This document shows, one piece after another, positions 11,150 to 23,254 of a DNA stretch of 64,000 nucleotides. The stretch's first letter is position 1. Every line of letters begins with the position of its first letter. A program made the translations under genes and the position numbers. Where the stretch lies: positions 558,001-622,000 of the forward strand of contig JAEQBH010000647.1 in assembly GCA_016808115.1 (NCBI GenBank). The letters run 5' to 3'. The DNA is from Tetrastigma voinierianum. Taxonomy: Eukaryota; Streptophyta; Magnoliopsida; Vitales; Vitaceae. The notes under the pieces are model-generated. The model did not search any database, was not told where the DNA came from, and saw nothing but the letters and a program-made list of their open reading frames with translations.

Positions 11150-12560
11150 CACTGAAGCATTTACTATCCTATGTTTCATGGTGTTCTTGGGTTTTTCTAA
11201 AAGTTTTAAAACTCACCTTAAAGTAAGCAGACTCACTCTCTCTTTTTGTTTGGTTTTCTTGCCAATTTATGAGATGGTTGTTCTTCTGTTTGCTTTTTAT
11301 TTTCTGTTTTTCCTTCATGCTTTCGTGATTCAAATGGAACCATCTTGAGCAATTGGTCTTCTGTTGCTTGTTGATGCTCTAGTCATTAGATCATCATCTC
11401 ATGGAACTGTCATTATAATTAGAAAGCCGGCTATTCAGGCCCACACTATGCATTATAATAATCTATGGTGCTTGATTTGAACAGTTCATTTATTATGTCA
11501 CTTCCTCAAGCAATTATAAATTACCTATAAGTGAAGTTTCTCTGCATCTAATGTATGCTTCTCTAATCACTACATTTGCATTAAAAATGCTGTTTTAATG
11601 CATGACTACCAAAAGGCATAACACTCTTTGCTCCTTTTGAATAGCATAAGCATTATCATTTGTATTAAGTGATGTAGTATTTCACTTAATTATGAGAAGA
11701 AAATTGTGCTGTACGTTTTGTCCAATATAACCTCGGGCTTGAAATGGTGCGGCCTTATGGGTATGTTTGATTACTGTTTTTTAAAACTGTTCTTGAAAGA
11801 GTTTTTAAAAATATAAAAAATATCATTTTTATGTTCTCTAAAAATTATTCTTGAAAACACATTTGTATGGATTATCTTAATGGAGGAGTTTTTTTTTTTT
11901 TTGACATTTGTTACTTTCTTTTATAATTATATTATAGTATTCTATTCTTATAAGAATTCGAGTAAATCATAACCGTTTTCATTCCTTTATTATTTGAGCC
12001 AAACCTTGTGAAGGTAATGGACAAAGCTTTTGCTTGTTTGGGTGGCTTTGCCATGTTTGGGTGGCTTTATACACAATAGGAATGTTCTAGAACAAATTAG
12101 ATACAAAAGACTTCAAAAACAGGTTGACTCTGTTTTACTGAAGTTAACATGTGGTGCATATGCATCAACATTCAGACATAGTAATGTTTTTTCCTGTACT
12201 GTTTTGTTAGTGAGAGGCCCGCCTTCCTTAATGCCAGTCGTCTTTTCTTTGCCAATTTGCTTGCTTCCCTCTTTAATTTGTCACATGCTTTATCTCTACT
12301 TGGCCAGCTTTACACTATGTTATGCTTGCTGAAAAGTCAACAGAATACGCAGAAAAAACGTAAGGAGAAAAGACAAAAATTTTAAAAGTAAATAAATAAA
12401 TAAATAATTAAATCAGGTAACCTTTGGTAGAATAATTCAAATCACATGTGGCTGCTTCTCTCGATGTGGCATATGAAATGATTGCTAGCTGGTTAGTGGG
12501 GCTTTTCCGCCCCTAATTTAAAAAAAAATTCCTCCAGAAATATTCTTAAATCTAAATTGA
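11150..12560. other. non-coding AT-rich stretch
   Basis: No homology is recognised. Short open frames (for example 11118-11348) are hydrophobic T-rich translations without family features. Confidence 0.5.
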
Positions 12561-12579
12561 AACTAAACTATTCGTAAAT

Positions 12580-12870
12580 GTAGGGCATTTTTTGTCACAA
12601 ACGCTTTCTAAAATTTTAGAATTTAAGAATTTAAACTCAAAGTGTTTTTTTTTTACTGACACTTTCTTTTTTTTTTTAAATTACTGTATTATTTTGTTTA
12701 AAACAAAAATACTATATTATCTTAAAGATGTCGATTTAAAAGACACTTTCTATTATTTTAAGAAATCCGACTAAAGTTATTTTTTGAGAAGACATTTTCC
12801 TCAAATCTACAAAATCCAATTTTAGATTAAAGGTTTCTCTTTAAAAAACATTTTTACACCATTTTACAAA
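12580..12870. repeat. CACTA-type subterminal repeat block (degenerate)
   Basis: Recurrent words such as gacactttct, aaagtgttttt, aaaagacac and gaagacatttt lie in alternating orientation in an AT-rich background, as in the subterminal regions of CACTA (En/Spm) transposons. A similar block lies at 31560-32475. No terminal CACTA motif is identified here. Confidence 0.4.
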
Positions 12871-13044
12871 AACAACATTTATATTAAACGTATTTAAAAA
12901 GAAAACAATTAAATAATATTTGTATGAGATAAAAACTAAATAATACTAAAAATGAACCCTATATCCTTGGTACAAATAAAAAAATGTCATCTTTTACAAA
13001 ATAAAATATCGGATTTATACTTCTTCTTTTTTTAAACTAATATC

Positions 13045-13046
<2 letters not shown>

Positions 13047-13115
<69 letters not shown>
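13047..13115. repeat. (AT)n microsatellite
   Basis: About 34 uninterrupted AT dinucleotides. Confidence 0.97.
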
Positions 13116-13117
<2 letters not shown>

Positions 13118-13881
13118 AATATATTTAAAAAGAGATAAATTTATTGATAAAAACTTTAGAAAATAACGCAATATCCAAATTAATATTAAAAATGATAGGC
13201 TCAAGGTCTATACATTTTATAATAAAAGAATGCCTAGAATATTTAATATTTTAGATTTATAGCATATTGATAAACATGATTTAATCTGATGACTCTGTCG
13301 AATCGAATTTTTCCATTTGAACTGCCAACTCGAAAACTTATGAAAAAACTAACCATCGACTATACAACTATCCGTAGCAACAAATCGATTATAAAATACG
13401 TCACGATAGGTCGGCGAAAAAACACGTCGCAATAGGTCGATGAAAAAAATAGGAAAAAATAAAGGTAAACCCAAATCAGTGTGGAACAAACCACTTTGTT
13501 GGAAAAGAAAACTCAAATCTTAGGAAAAAATGATAGAATTTGTGATTTCAGGTAAAAAATGACAAAAAAAATTACTCCTCCCCATTAACGAACGAAGGCC
13601 TAAAAGAGATAAGAGATTGAAGGGTTGGTAGGGTTTGAGAGAAGAACATAGGGTATTTTCTATTTTATATAATCGGATTTCTACTTAAGAGATACCTATG
13701 AACCATTTAATAAAACAATATTTATATTGAAGATGTGGTGTCAAGATACACTTGTAGTTAAGGCCAGTTGACATGCCATGACTATCTTGAAGAGACTAGC
13801 ATGACTATCTTAAGACACATTTATTATAACTTCTTTTAAAAAAAATAAAAAAAATATTATATTTTGTACTTCTTGAAGTGT

Positions 13882-13882
13882 T

Positions 13883-13908
<26 letters not shown>
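13882..13908. repeat. (TA)n microsatellite
   Basis: About 13 TA dinucleotides. Confidence 0.95.
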
Positions 13909-13914
<6 letters not shown>

Positions 13915-14180
13915 ATGTTTGCTTAGGTCGATGAGGTTATTCAAACTATTGGTCCGAGCCCAATCTAAATGTAAACGGGTTGATAAAATTGAATACAAGC
14001 CCAACCCAAATTACAAAAAGTAATGTCAAATCCTTCCAAACATCAGTTGACCCACTCAAGTTGTAACCTTAGGTTTCAGTATATAAAATATAAAATAAAA
14101 TAAAATATAATCAAAATTCCTCAAAATTTTATATATTTTTAAATAATTTTAAGTTTTATATAATAAAAAAAAACAAATAA

Positions 14181-14402
14181 AAATGAGTTTAAATAAATAT
14201 ATATAATTTATTTATTTAGTTTAAACCTATTTTTTATTTTCTTTCAAATTTTCTTTCCTACCATTGTTTCTTTCTATTTTCTTTCATTTAAAAATGAGTT
14301 TAAATAAATATATATAATTTATTTATTTAGTTTAAACCTATTTTTTATTTTCTTTCAAATTTTCTTTCCTACCATTGTTTCTCTCTATTTTCTTTCATTT
14401 GT
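14181..14402. repeat. 111-bp tandem duplication
   Basis: The segment starting aaatgagtttaaataa at 14181 repeats from 14292 almost without change (one visible difference, ttgtttctttc versus ttgtttctctc). The high identity marks a recent duplication in AT-rich non-coding DNA. Confidence 0.95.
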
Positions 14403-15069
14403 ACTTTCTGGTTATTCAAAAAAATTTCCTTCCAACTTTTAAAATTTTTATTTTGAAAAAAATTAAAATCTAATTTTCTAAATAAATTTCATTTACCGAT
14501 CCACGTTTGTTTTACATCCATTTACCAATCCACTTTTCTCCTTATTTTAAAGAAAAAAAATTTATTTAAAGAATCATTAATATGTGTACTAAACTAACTC
14601 ATAATTTTTTTAAATATACTTATAGGAATGTTAGTCAATGAAAATTTAAAATAATGTATTACAAGCATTTGTTGAGATTATGTAATGAGAGGAAGTGGGT
14701 ATTCTTTAGCTCTTTGAGAAAGAGGGTCTGATGGGTATGCTCTTGAGTCTAGGTGTCTATATGTACCGTTGACTTCTATATCTTTTTGAATAGCTGCACA
14801 CCTTGAATGATTGAGGGAAAATAGTAGTCTGAAAGGATTGCAATTGACCTGTTATTTGTTATATGGACATTAGTCATCTCAAATTGCTAAACTTTTTGTG
14901 ATCTAGCTTATGAAAGGTGTTGTATGTAATTGAATAATAAGAAAACACATCATTGAGTTGCTCTTTGTATCTCTTTTTAAAATGCTAATATCTTATGACA
15001 ATAGAAATGTTTATGTGGCTATGTGGTTGTGGTATGTGTCTAATAACATGTCGTGATTTCTGTTTCATA

Positions 15070-15570
15070 TATTGATGCAAGATCGCCACGGATCGACGGG
15101 AGCTGTAATAAGATACTCTTCCGGATTGTTCTACGATAAGGTTCAAAAGGGAAAAGTGAAGATACCACAATCACCATTTAAACGATTGATCGATGTCGAC
15201 GAGACATACACGCCACAATCAACCGCTGGTTATCGATTGGATAAGTCGGGATGCCGGACGAAGACGCCACAATCAACTACAACGCTGATTGATAAGCTTC
15301 AGATAATAAGACGCCATAATCAACTATACGGCTGATCGGATAAGTCGGTTTCGAAATAGCATCGCACAATCAACTACGAAATCAGATCGACAAGTCAAAT
15401 TCAACGAAGACGCCCACAATCAACCATGTAAAGACCGACATTAAGTCGATAAATAGCGACGCCATAATCAACTACGCGAAAAGCGTCGATCGATAAGTCA
15501 CTAACGTAAGACGCCACGCTCAACTATAACGATTGATGTCATCGTAACTAACGCCACGTAAAAATCGACA
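15070..15570. repeat. degenerate ~50-bp tandem array
   Basis: The core gccacaatcaact(a/c), or variants gccataatcaacta and gccacgctcaacta, occurs at about 15167, 15213, 15271, 15312, 15364, 15414, 15462 and 15512, so spacing is 41-58 bp. Most units also contain a gatcgataagtc-like word. Spacers are not unique and unit length varies, as in a plant minisatellite or LTR-internal array. Confidence 0.8.
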
Positions 15571-15715
15571 AAGCTCAAAAGTTCTTCGAGAAACCAAAGG
15601 TCCAAAGAGAACTTGAACTAATCTTCGCTTCCTTAAATAAAAACTTTCCAATACTTTCGTTTTACTTAAATATAAAACCACATCATCCATAACCTTAGAT
15701 AAACACCAACATGAT

Positions 15716-16240
15716 AGCTCTAGCCTACTTCCAGAGGTGTCCCGAAAACCGCAACTATCTCAACAAGGTTGTTTTATCAATCAAACCCGAACCTTTCAGC
15801 CTAAAATCCTTCATTCTAAACCCACTCCACTGGCAAATAAAACTTAAATAAATCTTATAACCTTTAGAACCAGACCTATCTCTTACCTTTTAAAGTTGCA
15901 TCCTATATCCATAGTCCATAAAGAAACTTCCATCTCAACTTACCTAGCCGCATCATCCATCACGAATCCCATCCTCGCACTAAAGTGGTGATGCAAGGAC
16001 TCCGGACCGTGATGGATGATCAAATGAGGCGAAGGTCGGTGGGTTATGTATAGAACTTCATCGTGCTTGATGTGCCTGGTCTCAGCCACATAAGGCTTCT
16101 ATTTTGGGGTTTATATAAAGGTTTAAAATGAAGGATTTTATGTTTGGAAAACTTCGGGTTTGATTTGTTACAAAACAACTTTGTTTTGAGTTAGTTTGCA
16201 GTTTTCAGGTTTTACTAAGGAAGGCTAGGGCTATGTACGA
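15716..16240. repeat. large imperfect inverted repeat
   Basis: The left arm from about 15716 (with gttgttttatcaatcaaacc and aaaatccttcatt) is matched by the reverse complement of the right arm (aatgaaggatttta at ~16130, ggtttgatttgttacaaaac at ~16160). Close to the centre catcatccatcac (~15952) pairs with gtgatggatgat (~16010). The loop is about 45 nt. It may be two retroelement pieces meeting head to head. Confidence 0.7.
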
Positions 16241-16699
16241 ATTTGGGGCTTCTCAAAGGTTAGGATGACAGATGCATGTGGTTTCCAGGTGGATGAAACA
16301 AAGTATATGTAAAGGTGTGTAAGTACAACAAGATTTCGTAGCTAAAATATGCTGAGAATCGATTCGGAAGTTATGAGAAGACATAAGATGAGTAAGAGGT
16401 TGTATGTATGATAGATACTTACTTCTCGCCACCAAATAATCCACCAAGAGATAAGAAGTCACTAACTCAGCCACCTGGTAATCCACCTGCTAGACATTCA
16501 AGATATATTCTTTCTCCACCCAAGAAATCATTAGGGATGAGAAGCAAATAAACTCATGACTGTTGAATCCAATCTAAGAGATAGAGAACAAAGAGAACTC
16601 TTAAAAGATAACATGAAAATAATTAATCTTGAACTCGAATTCTCAAAAGACTACATAAGGGCGGGGCGTTGCTTTTATATATAGCTCCATACTTTCAAA

Positions 16700-17730
16700 T
16701 CAAATAAAGAACTCTTACTTTGACTTGGAAACAAACTTTCTAAATTAAATAAAGAAACTCCTAAAAGAAAATCTTTCTAAAAAGAAATAGCATCTCCTAT
16801 TTGACTAGCAAAACAAACTTCCTAAATTAAATAAAGCAACCACTACTTTGACTTGGAGAACAAATGTCACGCCTCACTCTGCCTCCACCAAGGCTGGGAG
16901 CTATGGGAGGCGCGAAACACCGTGATTGGGACTCACCCAAGTTTGTATCAGCACAAAGTCTTATAACTAATCAATATCATATACAAAGATACAAATAAAA
17001 GCTGTCACCCAGTTTTAAATACATACACATATACATATAGTCCTGTGAGTCCCATTTACATACAAAATCGTACATTACATTTACATGATCCGAAAGTTCA
17101 AACCTGGGCAAAGGATGACTATTTCTGTCACCAAAGAAGACAAGATCACGGGACGCTCTTCTTCTATACCCACACGACAAACTTGTGCTAAGCTCACGCT
17201 AGTGGGAAACAACAAAAGAAACTCTACTTTGACTTTAAACAAACTTTCTAAATTAAATAAAGAACTCCTAAAGCAAATTCATAAAAGAACAATAACTCCC
17301 ATTCGACTAGAAAACAACCTTCCTAAATTAAATAAAACAACTACTACTTTGACTTGGAGAACCAATGTCACGCCCCTACCCCCATTCCACCAAGGCGGAG
17401 CGAGGGGGGAGGCGCGAAACATTGTACTGGGACTCTTCACCAAGCCGTATCAAAGGCCCAAAGTCTTATAACCAAATCAATATCATATATAAAGATACAA
17501 ATAAACTACTACCGTAGCGGGTGTTTACATAAAGTGTCATATACATACAAATAGTCCCATTTACACATACAAAAACTGTAATAGCTTACATTTACATGAT
17601 CGTGAGTGCGAACCCACAAAGGATGGACCTCTTTCTAGTGTGTCGCCCAAAGCAAAGATGCGTAAGATCACTTGGACGCTCGCACCCACACCTGACAAAA
17701 CCGGTATGTTCTTTACGCTTAGTGGGAAAC
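16700..17730. repeat. ~501-bp tandem duplication spanning an LTR/flank junction
   Basis: Copy A (~16700-17209) and copy B (~17210-17730) both contain host flank (ctactttgacttggaga), then the LTR terminus tgtcacgcc, then LTR sequence to cgct(t)agtgggaaac. The distance between the two termini is 501 bp (16865 to 17366). The copies differ at many sites, so the event is old. Confidence 0.85.
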
Positions 17731-17879
17731 ATATGACTTATACATGTATAAATGCATTAATATTCCATTACAAGAAGCATTTAACAATAACAGATATTAG
17801 GCTTTTCATGAATACATATAACAAACTAATTCGCATACTTATACTTATAGCAGACTTATACTTATTCAAATTTCTCATA

Positions 17880-17965
17880 GGATTTACAGAACTTACACTT
17901 ATACGGAGGTACCCGTAGGTACTACAGAGCTTATACTTATACAGAGATACCCGTAGGTACATTCA
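17880..17965. repeat. 41-bp tandem duplication in LTR
   Basis: cagaacttacacttatacgg (about 17887) recurs as cagagcttatacttatacag (about 17927); each is followed by (a)g(g/a)tacccgtaggtac. Confidence 0.8.
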
Positions 17966-18149
17966 GAGCAGATCGATGTATTTTATTTTCATCTTATTCG
18001 TTATTCAGACTCTTATCATATAACTGTTGGATTACCTAGACCAGTAATAAGAAATGAGTAGGACACAAAGCACAATAAGTACCCGGGTTGCACAAGACAA
18101 GATCAAGTACAGCACAAAGCAGAGTGTCAGCGATTCACGCCAAAACGCA

Positions 18150-18290
18150 CCGCCCACGTGAATAAAAAGTGTCGTGAGCACCAGCAGGAGTGCCGGGCTA
18201 CTGATCGTAACGTGTCTGCCCACGTAACAAAAGCGTGAAGACTAGCAGGAGTGCCGGGCACCGATCGAGACGTGCCCTCGCTTTCACGTC
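18150..18290. repeat. ~65-bp tandem duplication in LTR
   Basis: The words gcccacgt, agcaggagtgccgggc and gatcg(t/a)(a/g)acgtg occur twice in order from about 18152 and 18215. Confidence 0.75.
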
Positions 18291-19112
18291 GTGGACAGAA
18301 GTGTGCCGCGGTCATTTAATACTCGGTCTTGTGCATCTTACAATTATATGTATTCTAACTTACTATCTTATCATAGGCATTAAGTTTGCCCACTGGAACC
18401 TCGCTTCCGCCTAGGGCGGCGGTTACGGCATTTTTCACTTTCTAGTTTCATTCTCTTATTCGATCCTCGTTAATCATTTATTAGGGGTTCCTATACCCTG
18501 TTCGACTTCTGAGCTAACAAATGTAAGAATACAAAAAATTGCATGTAGTATAGTGGCAATCTGCATTCATTCATAAATTGGTGGAGTGGTATCTACATTC
18601 ACTTTGGATGGTACCGATAATATTTGCCTTCGCATAAGTGGTACCGACACACTTCGGCTTCGTACCTACTCAATCACAAACCGCCCGTAAATGGTAGATA
18701 TTGCCATATTTACCTCACTTTTCTTCAATACATCTCCTCAATTGCATCCTACATCAAAACCCACCATAGAATCCATCCAAAACAACTCCACAAACACTTG
18801 TAATGGTGGTTTAGAACTTCTAATCACCAAACCCTAGCCAAAGAATCCAAGGATTCATACCAAAATTCACTAATCTATACAAAACCATAGAAATAGGAAG
18901 GATTCCATATCCATTTGATACAAACTAGGGTTTTTCAACCCAACTTCCAACAAATCTAGGGTTATGATGAATTCCTAACAAAACCCTAGAAGTGGAACAA
19001 AACTAATATCGATAGAAAACCCTAGAAATCTCTACCCAAGTAGTTTCCTTACAAAATCATATCATTTCCATACAAGTTCCATACAAGTTCCATACTAGAA
19101 TCCATACCTTTG

Positions 19113-19168
19113 CTCTTCTTCTTCTTCTTCTTCTTCTTCTTCTTCTTTTCTTTTCTTCTTCTTCTTCC
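19113..19168. repeat. (TTC)n microsatellite
   Basis: A cttcttctt tract of about 56 bp with two ttttc interruptions, within the solo LTR. Confidence 0.93.
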
Positions 19169-19675
19169 TCTTTCACTCGTATGAGCTCTCCCAAAAATGA
19201 GAGACCAAAATGAGGTTTATCCCCTTTTTATATGATCAACTTTTCCTTTATTACTCTTTAGTCCTCCATCTCTCCCTATTTACAAATCAAGTTAGGCTAT
19301 TTCCACTTTAGCCCATAATCTTCTTACCTTATGGCTTTTATGTCCCTTTTTGACAAATTACAATTTTACCCTTATATCTTGTACAAATTCAAGGTTTTCG
19401 AATTTCCATGTTTTGCATTTAAATTACAAAAAATTCAAATTATACCTACAAAATACCATATACACATTGAAAACGACTATAGTATATTTCGAGGTGTTAC
19501 AACAAATATTTCTAAAATAAAATAACTCCAAATCAAAATAGTAACAAATCTCAAAATACTTGGAAATAGAAATATATTTGGTGTCTCCAAGGTTTCAAAA
19601 CCTTCATAATCCGAATTTTCCATAATGAAGATCAAATTCTCATTGTTTGTTGTAGAAGTTCATGCATCAATCCCC

Positions 19676-19850
19676 TTATAGTTGGGAAAAAAGACTTGCC
19701 CTCAAGTCTTCATCATGATAAGGCCTCAAATCCTTGACATTGAATATAGGCAAGATATTGTTGTCATCGGAAAATTCCAACTTGTAAGCATTGATCGAAT
19801 TCCCAATGTTTGTGGTAGAAGCTCCTGCATTAATTAAAGGATGTGATTTT
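19676..19850 (-). pseudogene. Ty3/gypsy integrase C-terminal fragment
   Basis: The minus-strand reading NAYKLEFSDDNNILPIFNVK then DLRPYHDEDLRASLFSQL matches the end of gypsy polyproteins (the NAYxLxLP...FNVxDLxPY motif that closes the integrase). Upstream of NAYK the reading jumps to a duplicate of the element's own 3' sequence (GASTTNIGNSI), joined at a short shared gatcaatgc. No other pol domain is present. Confidence 0.75.
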
Positions 19851-19872
19851 TGTTCTCTTATATAATACATAG

Positions 19873-21043
19873 ATGACACCAAACAAGAAAAGGGACAATG
19901 AAGAAAGTGAAGATGAAGGGGGGAAGATTTGAGTAAGGCTAATTGGTCTAAAGAAACTTTACACCTATATTATGATTTGTGTATCCAATATGCTGAAAGG
20001 GAGTAAGGGAAAATGTGGTATAACGATTTCACAAAGAATGCCATGGAAGGTGCTAGAAATGGAGTTTCAAAAAAGGACGAGCTTATCATATGACAAGAAC
20101 AAACTTAAAAACAAGTGGGATTGGATGAGGGAGCCTTTGGAAAGCATTAAAAGGAAAAGAAACAGGATTAGGTTGGGATCATGAAAAAGGAACAATAATC
20201 GCTAGTGAGGAGAGGTGGAATAAAAAAAATTAAGGTTAACTCATTTACCTATACTTGAATTATTACTTCATTCTTAGAAAATTAAACAAACTAAGTTGGT
20301 TTCAGTTTGTAGAAAATTAAGCTGATTTCATTTATCTTTTTTTTATAGGAAAATTTGCATTTTAAAGCATTTCAAGATGAAGGGATTGAACCCGAACTTG
20401 AATACAAGATGGAACAACTATTTGGAGTTTCATTTGCTTAAGGGGAGCTTAGGTTTACTCCGATTTGCCAAAAGGAAACAATTTATATCCTTTCTCCTCC
20501 CCTAGGTTTAAATGTTGGTAATGCACCATATGATTGTGATGATGAAATGAGTAAGAACAATGCTTTTAACCACAACCAAGCTAATAGGGAATGACAAGAA
20601 TTTTGTAATGATAATAGCCCAATTTCTTCGCCCACTCCTTCTCCACAATCTATTGAACATGGTGTTATAGGAAGAGGAAGCAAAAGAGTTTTTGAGAATG
20701 ATGCTTCAGAGAATTTTAAGAGCTGTAGGACTAAATATGGCAGAAGGGTAGGAGGAGTTGGAATGTTGATGGAGAAACTTGATGCTATGGTGATATAAAG
20801 AGGAACATTCAGGATATGAAGTTAATGAATCTTGAAGCACGTATACTTGATGATTCTTCTTATACACTTGCTAATTCTTTGGAAAAGTTAGTGTCGATGC
20901 CCGGTTTAATACCTGGTAGCCCTGAATACTGTTTTGCTTGCACCTTGATTGAAGATCCCCAAAAGAGGATAATTCTTAATGGCATGCCATATGACAACTC
21001 AAGACTTCAATGGATAAAATTCTTGTATGCAAAGAATGAGTAA
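19873..21043 (+). pseudogene. PIF/Harbinger Myb/SANT-like accessory protein, broken
   Basis: From ATG 19873 (MTPNKKRDNEESEDEGGK) similarity continues one frame over as LSKANWSKETLHLYYDLCIQ, then as FQKRTSLSYDKNKLKNKWDW (about 20070-20130), the Myb/SANT-like domain that partners Harbinger transposases in DNA binding. The C-terminal piece at 20816-21043 (MKLMNLEARILDD ... NGMPYDNSRLQWIKFLYAKN) matches the tail of the same proteins. Frameshifts and a stop (E* at about 19994) break it. A likely intron lies around 20180-20350. It sits 5' of and collinear with the transposase, the normal two-gene layout of PIF/Harbinger elements. Confidence 0.7.
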
Positions 21044-21427
21044 ACATTGGATCAACTTTATTCTAGAATAGTATTATTGTTTTCTTCTATTTAGTTTTAT
21101 TATCGGATTGTAAAACATATTTAGAAGACAACTTTTAATCAGTACTTAGCATATATATGCTTGTCTCAAGTTTTGTTGTCTGATACAACTTAATGGAATG
21201 ACAATATTGTAAACAACTAGTTGTTGCTACTTGTGCCTTTTTATTTAGGCTTGTCTCAAGTCTTGTTTTGTGGTATGTTGCAACTTAAAGGAATGACATT
21301 GTAAACAACATACTGCTTTTGTGTATTATTGCCTTTTGTTTGGGCTATAAATACAATGTTTCTTCTCTTAAAATTATAATGTATGCAAACATCAAGCTGT
21401 TTAGTTTGTTTGTTTTTATTTATAGGT

Positions 21428-22770
21428 ATGGATTTGCAGGCTAAAAGCAATGGAATACGTAAGAGGCATAGAAATAGTGCATTTTAGGACTTGGTGGCTT
21501 GTGTATTAGGTTATATATGTCTTTATTATGTAAAATACATACACTAGGAGCCATGCATGACTTCGTTTCAAACCAAAGAAAAATGGATGCTTGAATTGTT
21601 GGATGGTCATGAAAAGCGTTGCTTTAACATATTTAGAATGACACAAATCACATTTCGACAATTATGCATGGATTTAGAAAGTAAGTATGGGTTGCTTCCT
21701 TAAAATAGAATATCAACTTTGGAGAAAGTGGGTTTATTTGTCTATATTCTTAGTAAAGGAGCCTCAAATCGGTATGCCCAAGAGTGGTTTCAACATTCTG
21801 GTGAAACCGTAAGTAGAAGTTTTGGATGCCATGGATGGCTTGTCAATAGATATATTAAAATCAAGAGATCCTAAATTCAAGGAAATTCCTTCCCAAATTG
21901 CGTATGATACCCGATATATGCCACATTTTAAGGTAATTATTTATAGATTTTGTTGTTCCTTATATTCTATAGTTAAAATTAAGAATCTCATCAAGATTTG
22001 GTTTCAATTCTTTCATATTAGGATTGCATTTGAGCTATTGATGGCACTCATATAGATGTTATTATTCCCAAGGAGGATCAATTGCGATATAGAGGAAGGA
22101 AAGGGACACCCACATGGTGGCATGTGACTTTGATTTGCTCTTTGCTAGTTGGGAGAGGTCAGCTCATGATTCTCGTATTTTCCTCGATGAAATTAGTAAC
22201 CCAAGTCTAAATTTTCCAAAACCTCTTCTTGGTAATTTTCTTCATTTTAGTTAATATATTAATCATATTCATTTTACTTTGAACAATCAAGGCATTTTAA
22301 TTATGTGGGTTTATTTTTTTTATGTTTAAGCAAATATTACTTAGCAGACAAAGGGTATCCTGCAAGAGAAGGGTATTTGACGTCTTGCCATAAGACAAGG
22401 TATCATCCATCGGAGTTTCGTGGTGCACATCCAAGAGGGCCTTGAGAAATTTTCAACCGAGCCCATTCATCCTTAAGGAATTGTATTGAGAGGGCGTTTG
22501 GCTTTTTAAAGGTACAGTGAAAGATATAAGCGAAATTACCAAAATATTCGTTGCAAGATCAAAATAGAATAGTTTGTGTTGCATTTGCATTGAATAACTA
22601 CATCAGAAGAAACAAAGTTCCTGACCCCATCATTTAGGATCATAGATGAAGATCCGAATTTCATTCCTCCCAAAGTATTTCCAAATGTCGAATGTAATTT
22701 CATGCAAGAAGTTTAGTGTATGAATACTAACGAAATGATAAAAGTTTGTAATGACATTACTACTATTTTG
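21428..22770 (+). pseudogene. PIF/Harbinger DDE transposase, broken
   Basis: From ATG 21428 the translation MDLQAKSNGIRKRHRNSAF reaches a stop, then EKWMLELLDGHEKRCFNIFR, VGLFVYILSKGASNRYAQEW and FQHSGETVSRSF follow. A frameshift precedes SIDILKSRDPKFKEIPSQIA. After an apparent intron (about 21933-22021) comes AIDGTHIDVIIPKEDQLRYR with the first catalytic D; AHDSRIF (about 22163) gives the second D and IERAFGFLK (about 22483) the E. A second intron lies near 22233-22330, then YYLADKGYPAREGYL. At least four stops and several frame changes are present. The DDE triad is still readable, the family (DDE_Tnp_4 type) is clear, and the copy is dead. Confidence 0.85.
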
Positions 22771-23254
22771 ATGGGAGCTAGACGAGCTAGACAACGGCGT
22801 CATGTTTCTTGATCATTTGTTTGATTTGTTTGAATAGACATGTAATAAGTGAAATACCCTACTTGATCAATTCATTTGATCAAGAGCTAATATATGTATT
22901 ATTTAATTTAATATCTAATTACTATGAAGAAAATGACATAATAGGAATATGACATATTTATCACTAATTTACATAAAAAAAAATTTGTTCACAACTCTAT
23001 TGATAAACTAATAGTAATATTTATCTATTTGCACAAGGTCATTATTTTTTCAAATTAGGAAGACAATAAATTTGTTTATTTTAAAATTTTAAATGCCATT
23101 TTTTTTTTTCTGTAAATGATGTTTTAATTTTTCAATATTAGTATACCTTATTTCCAATAAACTCACCTTATAAATTTAAATTATTAACGAAAAAAATTCT
23201 CAACAATAAATTGTGTTAATATCTTTATTGATCATTTTACACAATTAAGTAGCT

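Larger units (their letters stand above)
16865..19501 (-). mobile_element. nested solo LTR with 5-bp target duplication
   Basis: On the minus strand it starts tgtaacacctcg (from 19501) and ends gcgtgaca (16865), with TG...CA termini. Flanks are acaaa at 16860-16864 and acaaa at 19502-19506, a perfect 5-bp target duplication. A second left terminus lies at 17366 because of a later 501-bp duplication; without it the LTR is 17366-19501 (2136 bp). No internal region is present, so this is a recombination-derived solo LTR. The interior has short tandem repeats (17886/17927 and 18152/18218) and a TTC tract. Confidence 0.8.
16250..19872 (-). mobile_element. 3' end of a minus-strand Ty3/gypsy element, with a nested solo LTR
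   Basis: Read on the minus strand, an integrase C-terminal reading (19676-19850) is followed by a purine-rich stretch and LTR-like DNA that continues on the far side of the nested solo LTR, down to about 16250-16430. That outer LTR has a TATA-like tatatataaaagc at about 16675 (minus strand). The first part of the element (gag, protease, reverse transcriptase) is missing; a Harbinger element replaces it at about 19870. Order and strand agree across the insertion. Confidence 0.6.

Noticed and set aside
15070..15570. CRISPR-like spacing of a repeated core
   Set aside because: Unit length varies from 41 to 58 bp, the core is degenerate, the spacers are themselves related, no cas genes exist, and everything else is plant DNA.
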